A stretch of DNA of 64,000 nucleotides, from positions 2,604,001 through 2,668,000 of the forward strand of contig JACONQ010000006.1 of NCBI GenBank assembly GCA_014281115.1, in the 5' to 3' direction. Both the position numbers and the translations under genes were made by a program. Position 1 is the first letter of the stretch; each line of letters opens with the position of its first letter. This DNA is from Laburnicola sp. R22_1 (Eukaryota; Ascomycota; Dothideomycetes; Pleosporales; Didymosphaeriaceae). A model generated the notes under the pieces. That model was not told the DNA's origin. It did no database searches and saw only the letters and a list, made by a program, of their open reading frames with translations. Shown piece by piece: positions 35,133-44,487 of the stretch.

Positions 35133-37226
35133 TCGTGCACAGACGCGTAATACTCGCTAAATAACATACTTACCACTTTAAAGATAAAGTTATTAAGCCA
35201 TCTATAATAGTTATTATTATAAGATTTTATAGAGTAGTAGTAATTAGATGCTTGCGATTAATTTGTACTATCTAAATCTACTAGAAAGTGTAACGTTGCG
35301 GCCGCAGCGAGTAATAAAAGCTAGAATAGCTAGTGCAGCCTATAATATCTCCTTAGTAGCTGTACTAGCACTATGTTATTTCTAATACTTATTAGCTTAA
35401 GTAGAGGCTTTTAAGGCCTTGCGCTTACCCTTTTAGAATAGTTATATAGTTTTTTTAGCGTTGTAAGCTGCCTTCTAGCGCTCGCGTTTAGCTGCCTTAT
35501 TAGCCTTCTCCTCCTCCCTTACCACCTTAGCTGTCTCTCTCGCCATACGCCTCTCCTCTGCCTCCTACTCTTAGAGTAGCTTAGTAGTAGCTTAAAGCTC
35601 CTTCCTATTAGCCTTTGCAAGCTGCCTATTATACTCTTCTCTCTACTTTACTATCTCTTATGCACGTGCCTCTCTAATCTTGCGCAGAGACTAGAAGACA
35701 GTACCACTATAGTACTCCTAGCGCTACTATAAGTCAAGAGGTTTGCCGCGCTTCTTGTGCTTCTTCTTAGCAGTAAGAGCCTCCCTTAAGCCATTGTTCT
35801 TATAGTGTAGCAGCTCGTTTTGTACTTAGAGTCTATAGAGCATTTGGAAGAGCGACTTTAACTCTTCTACAGTAGTATCCTTTACTATAAAGCATACAAG
35901 ACACTCTATCTGGCGCTAGTTATTATTAGTAAGCGCTAAGGACTATCCTTTACTATTGTTTTACTACTCTGAGGCATCGTCCGCAAAGCGTTTAAGTATA
36001 ACCTCTGGGTCTATAGGCTATATACTAGTAGCTTTAAAGGACTTAAGAATAGTCTTTATCTTAAAGAAGGTCTTCTACGCTCCCTAGAATAGTGGGAAGA
36101 AGTCTCTCTTCTTAACTAGTACTAGCCCTTGGCTCCTCTGGAGGTGGGTAGAGAGCTCCTTAGAGTAGACGGTAGAGAGAGGTTTAAACATAACAACGTC
36201 GAGAGGTTAAAGCGTATGGGTAGAGTAAGAGAAAAGTATAGCTAGGAGTATACAATAGGAGTTGCAGTAGTTAATAAACTCCTTTATAAGGTAACTGCCA
36301 TAGCCGTTAAGTAAAAAGAGATGCTAGTCTCTTTCACAACGCGCTTTCTGCTTCGTGCAGCAATTAAAGACCTGCTCTAGCCACGCTAAACTAACGTCGT
36401 TATTCGTCCATCTAGATAGAGATAAAGCCACAAAGACATCGTGTTGCCTAGCTTTAATAGCGTTTACCTAAGCTGCCTACAGTAAGCTGTTTGCTAACTA
36501 ATAGATAAGACCTAGCGGTAGAGCCTCCCTATTAGCGCAGACAGCTGCTAAGAGGATAATCTATTCTTAAGAACTATCTTAGAGTGACGCTTACACCTCT
36601 TTGCGCTCCTATATCTAATAGCTAAACACTTATTTTAAGCGTCCTGTTATACCTATTATAAAGCCCTTCTTGTCTATATTATAGGTGTGACGCGGCTATA
36701 TATTATACTACTTTATCTTCTAATATAGCAAGTTAAAGTACAGCTTATACTTAACGTTTAAATTAGCGTTATGGCAGAGGGAGCTAATTCCAGATATCTA
36801 TTTTAAGATAAGATAGTGGCCGTGTTAGTTAAGAAAGCGCATTACCCACCTCTTACTTATACGCTTATTAGCTATTTAGGATGCAAAATTTTGTATTATC
36901 TCTCTTATAGGAGGCAGCCCTCTTTTTATAAGGTCTTTAATATAGTGTATAAGCTCTAACTCTTATTATTAGCTAAGGTTTTATTAATCGCGTTCTTTAG
37001 CTGCCTATAGGCGCTAACAGCCTTAGTATCTTTAGCTTAGTGTACTTTAGTTTACATAGAACTAGTTAGCAATTATCTAGTATAAAAACTATTCTTCTAG
37101 TTTAAGTGCTTTAATTGCTGCAATTGCATTATTAATTAGAGCTATAGTAGTAGAGTTATAAGGTGTTAAAGTTTAGATTTCGTCTAGGGTTTTAGTGTTT
37201 AGCGGGCGTTGCGCGTCCGTGCACAG
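35133..37226 (-). mobile_element. Nested pogo element B2
   Basis: Its ends share GTGCACAGACGCG (left) and the complement of GTGCACGGACGCG (right). Each is next to TA, with the left TA shared with B1. The first two bases of the ends do not match perfectly, so the exact border is uncertain. The minus-strand transposase relic resembles B1 (same Lys/Ala-rich coiled tail, same GGxPPxxREIxxxF region). B1 and B2 face each other in inverted order inside element A. Their terminal repeats differ, so they are related but distinct families. Confidence 0.72.
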
Positions 37227-37369
37227 TATTATCTTAGCGCCTTTAATAAGCTTTTCCATCGCCTTAACTATATAAGTTAGAAAACTATCTATATGCCTTT
37301 AAATTCTCTACTTAACTAGCGTTAATTGCGACCTAAGTTCTATACTATTTCGCGAAGTTTGCGACTTCT

Positions 37370-38579
37370 ATATACTATCGCGAATAGTACAAAGTGGAGG
37401 CATATGCAGGCGGACGTTAAGCTGCGATATTACAACTTCTAGATTATAGGGCACTAGGCTAGCACCTCGAAAGCCTTCTTTAATATTACTTTTAGTAAAC
37501 AAAGCCTTAAAAGCAGTAATAAAGCAAGACAGAAACTTAATTTTAGTAATGTACGTGATGTGGTTACGCATTAAATCCTTAGCTTAGCGCTTATACGCCT
37601 TTTTTAAAGGCGCGAAATAGCCCACATTAAGTGGCTATAAGAGGTGCGACAAATACAAAGGCATATAAAGAGTAACAATATTGCTCTTCTTACAATACTA
37701 TTTAAATTTAAACAAGTTATAACTCTTATAGCTATTAAGAATAAGTAAACATATTATACTAATAACACGCCTCTTTGTATACTTATTAAAGTGCTTTAGC
37801 CACTATAGACTAAGCTTATTTATTGTCTAGCCGTTCTTAGAGACTGCAATAACCTAATTATAAGGTAGATCCTTCTTCTTATACTAGGCAGAGAGGTAGT
37901 GCTTGCCCCCAAAGATAATAAAGGGTGGAATCTACTACCCTGTCGTATTAATGCCTTAGATAACTATTGTCCACTCTCTATTGTCCTGCTACACCTACTT
38001 TAGCCATCCTTAACGCTTAGAGCCTATAACTACTACTCTAGTTAATATTATGCCTATTATAAAGCCTACTTTATTAAAATTGTAGGTGTCCTTGTCTAGG
38101 ATACTATGTTTGGCCTTTATGTTCTCTACAAGCCGGAACTAGTCTTATATTATCTTAGGATCCTCCTAGAGAGCTCTCTTATAGTCGTACTTTTAATTAA
38201 ACTTAACTTTAAGCTCTGGCTGGCGCTTAACAAAGTCATAAGGCTACCTCTAGCTAACTAGCTTATAGTGGCGTGCAGCTAGTAAAGAATTAGCCATATC
38301 TTTTATAGCATTAAGCCGACGCGAAAATTCTCGCGCGTTTAGATTAAGTATATGCTCTATAATCGCCTGCTCCTCTCTTATAGTAAGTCTTATTTTATTA
38401 AGTGCGTAGTCGCGTCTAAACGTCTTTTTAGCGCGTTAGTCGCTAAGTGTACTTTAAGAGACATTATAGATAGCTATAGCGCGTTACTAAGAGAGTGTCG
38501 CGTCTTATTTAATAGTCTAGATTGTAAGCTGTATAAGCGCTTCTTTTAACGCTAGTAGTTTATTATATAGTTAAGGCAT
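37370..38579 (-). pseudogene. Pogo/Fot-type transposase relic of element A
   Basis: Starts at ATG 38579 with an N-terminal helix-turn-helix region (AIYNVSxSTLSD). The longest open piece (37368-37571) reads FITAFKALFTKSNIKEGF, then RGASLVPYNLEVVISQLNVR, a C-terminal block typical of Fot transposases. Many TAG stops and D-to-N changes destroy function. The last part of the gene is displaced to about 32750-33018 by the nested insertions. Confidence 0.75.
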
Positions 38580-38669
38580 CGCGTTATACTATTACTAATA
38601 GTATATTTTAGTAAAGTCTTAGCAAAGTGTCTAACTTAATAAAGTGTCCGACTCGAGTGTAAAGTACGT

Positions 38670-40792
38670 TATATAGTTTTTACCTTACTATAACTATATT
38701 ACTAATACTAACTATAACTCTAGCCCTATCTATAATATTAATTTCTATTCTTACTACTACTTTACTAAAGCTATTTTTTACTTTTACTACTACTAAATAA
38801 ACTACTATTATACCTATTTTAACTACTTTATTATATAAATAGACGCTATACTAATATTACCTAAAAACTAAACTAGATATAAGAATACTTATAAAAAGGC
38901 TAAAAACTAACTAGCTATTTAGCGCTTTAGGCCTCTTAATAAATAGCTATATAAATAGATAAATATAGTCTATTAAGCTTAACTATAGCTTATTAGCGAC
39001 GCAACTGGCGTACCTATATATAACTATTGCTAGGAGAGCAGAGCTTAGCCGCGACGAGCGGCACCGTTGAATCTATCGATTGCTGTCGCCCATGCTGTCG
39101 CCCACCAACTTACGGTTGCCAGTAACTATGGCTTCCTATTGGCTACTTGACCCTTGCCTGACCCTTGCAACTCTACTCCAAGGGACCGAGTCGTCCAACA
39201 TATACCGCATTAGGTAATTTAGACTCCTCCATCGATCGCTGTCGCCCACCGACTTACGATTGCCAGTAACATGGCTCCTTATTGGCTAGTGTACCCTTGC
39301 AACGCTTGTCCTTTTCGGACGGTGGCGTATTTTAGCTTGCCCCTGACCCTGCCAGTTCCCCGGCCTCTACCTACCGCATTTGGTATTTTAGATATCCCCG
39401 TCGATCGCTGTCGCCCACAGATTTACGATTGCCAGTAACTATGGCTTGCTATTGGCTACTGGCCCTAGCGACACTTGTCCTTTTCAGACAGTGGCGTATT
39501 TTAGCTTCACATGCCCCTGACCCTGCCAGTTCCTCGGACCTCTACCTACCGCATTTGGTATTGTAGAGATCCCCGTCGATCGCTGTCGCCCACAGACTTA
39601 CGATTGCCAGTAACGTTGGCTCCTTATTGGTTACTGGCCCTTGCAACGCTTGTTCTTTTTGAGCGGTCGCTTATTTAGCGTGCGCCCCCTTGCAGTCCCA
39701 GCCATCTCAAACACCCACCACCTTGCGACACCAAAACGGGCAACAACTGCTCAGCAGCCTCAGCTAAAGGATTGCAATACTGAATTGGCGCAACTGCTTG
39801 TTGAACGAGCTGAACGTTTTATAGGGGACGCTTGCTTCAAAACCTACTGCACTGCACTATACTGAGTAATAAAAACGCCGAGGGCTCAACTTTGTTGATC
39901 GCTGTACCATGGCCAGTCAGCCGGCTGACAAGGAAATGGCTGGCAGTGGGCTGAATCGAGTGCAAGCCAACCCGTAGGTGGTCCATCAAAGCGAAATGAA
40001 TTACCTACCGGATGTAGTAACTCACTCCACATCCGTCGATGGCTGTACAGCGGTCAGCCAGTTGATGAAAATACGGGCGGACTTGCAAGCTAACCGCGGT
40101 TCTTAAATTGCGCCGTTCTATTTACTAAATAGGGCAATTGTCCAGCACCCGTCGATTGCTGCACTCAGCCGTTGACCAAAACATCCATTCCGCGTACCAA
40201 ATACCACCTCGCTAATCATGGCGCCTAGCCAACAGTGGCCCAACACCAACCAACACCAACCAGCGTCACCAGTCAACCCACCCTATTCATCGCCAATCCA
40301 TCCCAATCCACACCAACACATCCCTCTCTTACCCCTCTTTCTCCTCCCATACCATCCCCTCCCCTTGCCCCAAAAGGAAATCCCGCACCCCAACCCCACC
40401 CCATCGATTCCAGCAGGATCAATAACAATCACAAACTATCAATATCATATCGTAGCGGAATATCGGATGAAAAAAAAAGACGAGGAGAAGTCTAGTAATA
40501 GCAGACGCACTACTAATAAAAGAACCCCCCTCTGATGATATAGCGCACAGGCCATGGAGAGACTGCTGTGCACGACCAAGTTGACCGTGCCGATGACAAT
40601 GGGGGAGACTATAGCCGCAATTTTGGTGGCAAGTACAATTGCAAGAGATGTACATATGTCTCGTCGCTCAATTAATCAATAACGACTCGTCAATATCATT
40701 TATTCTCACATCTATACACAAGCGCTCTAGACTACGACTGCCACGCTCGAACATGATGCCTGCAGCCACCGCGCTCAGAAACAGCAACGCGT
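38670..40792. other. Gene-free flank of the nested island
   Basis: 38670-39000 is AT-rich and decayed. 39060-39660 is a degenerate tandem array (listed separately). 39660-40200 keeps weaker traces of the same array (CCGTCGATGGCTG at 40034, CCGTCGATTGCTG at 40150). 40220-40480 is strongly pyrimidine-rich on the plus strand, and its Pro-rich open frames look like shadows of base composition. No gene is supported. Confidence 0.5.
39077..39660. repeat. Degenerate tandem array, units of about 156-175 bp
   Basis: Four units are anchored by CGAT(C/T)GCTGTCGCCCA at 39077, 39233, 39402 and 39577. Each carries TTACG(A/G)TTGCCAGTAAC and TATTGG(C/T)TA, and most a TACCGCATT(A/T)GGTA block. The units differ by more than C/T changes. 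One block also lies at 32371, left of the transposon island, so the island seems to have landed in or beside this array. The array has no coding capacity. Confidence 0.75.
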
Positions 40793-42658
40793 TCACTCCC
40801 AAACATTTGAAAACAAATCATCCCCTCCACCAAAGCCACCAGCGGGCTTGCTCGAAGTGCTCGTTTGATGGGTCGTCGTAGATGTTGTTGTAGGCGCAGC
40901 ACTGCTCCACCCACCAAAGTCATCATCCTGCGTGATAGCAGGCGCACCCCAACCTGGGCTCTTCGGCAATGTGTGTGTAGTGGTAGCCGTCGTCTGCGTT
41001 GTCTGTGCGGGTGCTGGGGAAGCCCAGACATCCGTACTACCCCAAGCGTCCATGTTGGAGAAGCCGGAGAAGGTAGCCGCTGGTGCGGGCTTAGGTGCAG
41101 CTGGCTGAGAAAGATTGAAAGCAGAATTCATTGGCGGTGATGATGCCATAGCCTGAACTGGGGCCTGAGGCGCGGGTGCCGGAGCAGAGGGCATCGACAG
41201 GTCGAGCAGATCGTTCATGCCCGAGGTGGACGCTGCTGGCTGAGCGGATGTAGATGAAAAGGCAGAAAAGCTGCCCAAACCACTTGACGTGCTAGTTGGT
41301 GGATTTTGTGCTCGGGTCTGCGTAGCTGGTGGGGATTTGGGTTTTGCATCGAAAAAGTTTCCGCCGCCGCCAAACATACCGGACGATGCAGATGGGGGCG
41401 ACTTTGTGCTAGTAAAACTGTCTAGGCCTGAAAATGGAGATGGCTTAGGGGCAGGTGCTGCAGCTTGCGATCCAAAAGACAAGCTGCTGAATGCATCGTT
41501 CATCCCCCCAAAGCTTGATTGTTGTGCTTGCGGCGATTGGTGAGAAGGAGAGGCAAGGCCACCGAAAGAGTCCTGGCGCGCATGTTGTTGCGGCGAAGGA
41601 GCCGCTGCGGCTGGCTTCGAAGCGTACAAAGACAAGATGGACTGTTTCAAGTCCGGTCGTGATGGCGCTGCGGTTGCCGGCCCCGTGCTAGAGGGCCGAG
41701 GAGGCTGCGCAGTGGTGCCTCCGAGAAAATCCAATCCTAACAAAGAATCGCCGGCCTTGGTTTGTTTGGGAGGAGCGGGCTCTGCTTTGGGTGGAACGGC
41801 TCTTGCAGTTGGAGGCCCAGTGCTAGCCCGCGGAGGCGCAGGTGCCTCGTCACCAAATAAATCAATCGTGGGTTGTGGTGGCGGAGCGGCTCGGGGTGGT
41901 GGAGACCTGCTTGCAGGTCCGCTACCAAGTCGTTGCGATGCGGACCGTTCTATCTGGACTTTCTCTTGAACCTTCTTCAAAGGCTATTCCATCAGCTCAT
42001 ATTGTGCACCCTCTAGGTGAGGCAGACTCACCATATCATCGTCTGATTCGTCCAGGGTTGACGGGTCTGGTATAGGGCCATCCATGGTCCATCGCTTGGA
42101 TTCGTACTTTGTCCGAATGAAGTTCTCAATCTTGCTACCACAACGTTAGGTTTATGACACGGACGTAAAGGCGGGGCACATACGCTTCAGACGGCACGTG
42201 TCCAGGTGCCAGTTTGGCCTCCCAATATCTGCACATGTCAGCTTGCCATTCACTCCAGGCCAGAGTGGACTGACTTGTTCGCCCGCGCATTGCCCCACTT
42301 CAACACGCTCTGCAGTTGTTCGTCGGTCCACGAATCAAGGTCGACCGACTTGACTTTGCTGATATGTGTTCCCATGCCACGGTGAATACCAGAGCATCTA
42401 GTTGTTGTCAATGGGCGCACAGCGGAGCGCGGAGCGGACGTCATACCGGATACACACAAAGATGCCCAGGTTCCAGCTGGCCCATCGCGGGTCTGTCCTT
42501 GTATCAGCACACGGCGACCTGCCCTTAGCCTAGGCATACGCACGTTTGTTCCTCTTGCAGTCTGCGCAGCTCTTGTTTGCCTCGATCTTGACCAAGCTCT
42601 TCAGCGTCTGGCGGTTCTGCTCTGCGCGATCGGCGGCGGGATTGGGCCGCCGTGACAT
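40793..42658 (-). CDS. ArfGAP-domain protein
   Basis: Six exons (42658-42544, 42492-42447, 42397-42275, 42228-42184, 42134-42032, 41983-40793) encode 540 residues. The N-terminal ArfGAP zinc finger is complete after splicing: CADCKRNKHPRWASWNLG, then FVCIRCSGIHRGMGTHISKV, with the arginine finger in SGIHRG and the DSWTDEQLQSVLKWGN helix. The remainder is a long disordered Pro/Ala/Ser/Gly-rich region with short binding motifs (DLLDL, a clathrin-box-like sequence; several Phe-Gly pairs; WGSTDVW; ending NVWE). This fits Age2/SMAP-type Arf GTPase activators that help form or uncoat vesicles at the Golgi and endosomes. Which Arf it acts on is not known. All five introns keep phase. Confidence 0.9.
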
Positions 42659-43159
42659 TGCGAGCCCTGTATCGTGTGCGAGTAGGCGCGGCGATGGTTG
42701 GAGGACTACGGTGCAGCGCAGGAGGGATGGGCAGGTGTAAGGCCCCAAGTCGAGTGTTGCGGAGATGTAAACGAGTCCGAGGGTGGTGAAGTTGCCCAAA
42801 GGCTCCAAACCAAGCGCGTGAATATTGCTTGGCAGCGTAAGACAAAAGACGCCTAGATAGCTGATTGGCTCGCGCGGGCTTCTTTGAGGTGTTCCAGGTT
42901 TACGTTTCAAGGTGTCACAGCATGCTTTTTGGGGATGGTACTGTGTACAGGAAACGTATTCTTAGTTTTCGGCACACAGGAGATACCAAGTGGACTATTT
43001 ACGAGAGCTCTGCGCGCGCAACAATGGTCACAACTGATGATTCAATTCAGATGGTATCGTCCCAAACGCCGGTGCCCGATGCCATAATGTCAAAAAAGGG
43101 TATGCTACCTATAATACACGCCGGGCCCCTCAAGGCCTTCTCAATGCAATGCAACGGTA
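42659..43159. other. Intergenic, no gene seen
   Basis: About 500 bases upstream of the ArfGAP and downstream of the CCDC16-like gene, both on the minus strand. The Cys-free open frames here are unsupported. It holds the ArfGAP promoter. Confidence 0.45.
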
Positions 43160-43903
43160 TCAAGCGGGGCGAAATCTCCAGTCGTCCCAGTCCTCATCCT
43201 CCGACTCGCTCTCCTCATCTTCAGGCTCAGGCTGCGGGGCAGGAAGGGCAATATCCTCATCACGGTTCTCGATGTTCGTGTGTCTCGCTCGAAGAGCCTC
43301 CCTCTGCTCCCGCAACTTCTTTGCCCGCTCTTCCAGGCCCTCCATCTCGTCGAACTCGTCTTCAAGCGCGCGAGCGGCGTCCTCTTTCTCACCCTCCATC
43401 TCTTCGTCCCGCCGTGCTCGTTGCGCCGTCTGGTCCTCCCGTGCTTGTGCCGCCAGCTGAGCAGCAGTCATGGGCGCGGCCTCAATCACGGCGCCGGAGT
43501 ACGAGGTGGTGTTGCGCAAGACCACGGTATTGCGCTGGGTTTCGGCTGCTGCCTGTTCCATTTCGTCCAAGAAAGCATCCAGCTCCGCATCGGCGGCCGC
43601 TGGTGCTGGTGCTGGTGCTGGTTCAGGGACATCGGGTAGCTGAAGTGTGTCCTCTGTCCGCACTGCTGGAGGGTCTGCGGTAGCCGTGGCCGTGCTGGAT
43701 GCAGCCTCTTGCGCGACTGCGTCGTCGAAAAATCCCGCTGGCACGCCGGCTTCCTCCTCAGTCCTCGTCCGCTTCCGCTCCTCTGCGGCGTCGTCTGCGG
43801 CTTTCCGCTTCTTGGAGGCTGGCGGCGGCGGCTGCTTGGGCGGCTTCGCTGCTTGTTGGCGGGCGGCGCGCTGCTGGCGGAGCAGGGATCGGACGTCTGC
43901 CAT
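43160..43903 (-). CDS. CCDC16/ZNF830-like nuclear protein without the zinc finger
   Basis: One exon from ATG 43903 encodes 247 residues. The N-terminus MADVRSLLRQQRAARQ and the later GVPAGFFDD, then acidic and coiled parts (ELDAFLDEMEQAAAETQR, DEFDEMEGLEERAKKLREQREALRARH) and the terminal SEDEDWDDWRFRPA match the CCDC16/ZNF830 family. That family acts in pre-mRNA splicing and early development. The C2H2 zinc finger that follows the N-terminal block in animal members is absent: a Lys/Arg-rich nuclear-signal-like stretch (ASKKRKAADDAAEERKRTR) takes its place. An open frame extends upstream of ATG 43903, but the family start favours this Met. It is divergent from the BYE1-type gene. Confidence 0.75.
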   Translation of the reverse strand: MADVRSLLRQQRAARQQAAKPPKQPPPPASKKRKAADDAAEERKRTRTEEEAGVPAGFFDDAVAQEAASSTATATADPPAVRTEDTLQLPDVPEPAPAPAPAAADAELDAFLDEMEQAAAETQRNTVVLRNTTSYSGAVIEAAPMTAAQLAAQAREDQTAQRARRDEEMEGEKEDAARALEDEFDEMEGLEERAKKLREQREALRARHTNIENRDEDIALPAPQPEPEDEESESEDEDWDDWRFRPA

Positions 43904-44487
43904 GTTGGCGGGCGTGGAGCTGGGAACCTGGGTGACGGGAGCCCCTGGGTTGCGTAAAGTAGTGCGGTTCGTGCTGGTGGTGGGTGGCTGGGCTAACCGC
44001 GGGCATCTAGCTGCGTCCGCCAAGGCGTCGGTGCAAGCTACTCCACTTCTCGCGCTTCTCCTCACCTCGAACCATCACGCCCGACACGCACCGACAGCCT
44101 GCGCCCTCGCCGCCCGCGCCCACGCCCGCGCCCTTCAGTTGCCTCGTCTCAGTCGCCCCGGAGCGCCTCGTTCGTGCTCGTCTCCTCAGACGCCCGCGCC
44201 GCCGCGGTAGCAGCGCTTGTGGTAAGTGGTTCGCACTGTCGCAAGGAAGCCGCGGCCTGAAGTCGGGCAGTCGCGCGCCGCATCGCAACACCCCCCCTCC
44301 AGCGTTGACCCTCCCCCCGCCTGGTGGCCGTGAGAGAGCGAGCGTGCTGTTTTTCTAGTTAGACGCTGCTCGCCGTGGGCCTGTCGCCGCCGCCGGCTTT
44401 TTTCGTAGATTGTGAATTATTCGCACGTCGTGCACGTTGATACACTGGTCGCGTCTGTTCTGAGCCCACATCTGCCCGTTGTACGCC
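43904..44487. promoter_or_regulatory. Shared divergent promoter region
   Basis: 584 bases separate the start codons of the CCDC16-like gene (minus) and the BYE1-type gene (plus), two nuclear genes. The interval is GC-rich with many CGC and GCCCGC blocks and contains no independent gene. Shared regulation is an inference from spacing only; no binding site was identified. Confidence 0.5.

Larger units (their letters stand above)
32589..38669 (-). mobile_element. Composite pogo/Fot element A with two nested pogo elements
   Basis: Outer inverted repeats of about 55 bases: left begins ACGTACTTTGCACTCGAGTC at 32589, and the right complement ends at 38669 (one early difference is a C/T pair). Both are flanked by TA (32587-32588, 38670-38671). 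Element A proper is 32589-33018 plus 37227-38669, about 1.87 kb, matching the 1.85 kb of P1. Its minus-strand transposase relic runs from 38579. It is interrupted after the LIKGAK motif and resumes beyond the insertions with the family's C-terminal Cys knuckle (CYRYCGKPRHN). All parts are heavily RIP-mutated. Confidence 0.85.

Noticed and set aside
40218..40535. Pro/Thr-rich open frames on the plus strand
   Set aside because: They come from a C-rich, pyrimidine-rich tract; two overlapping frames are both open and no domain or splice site supports either.
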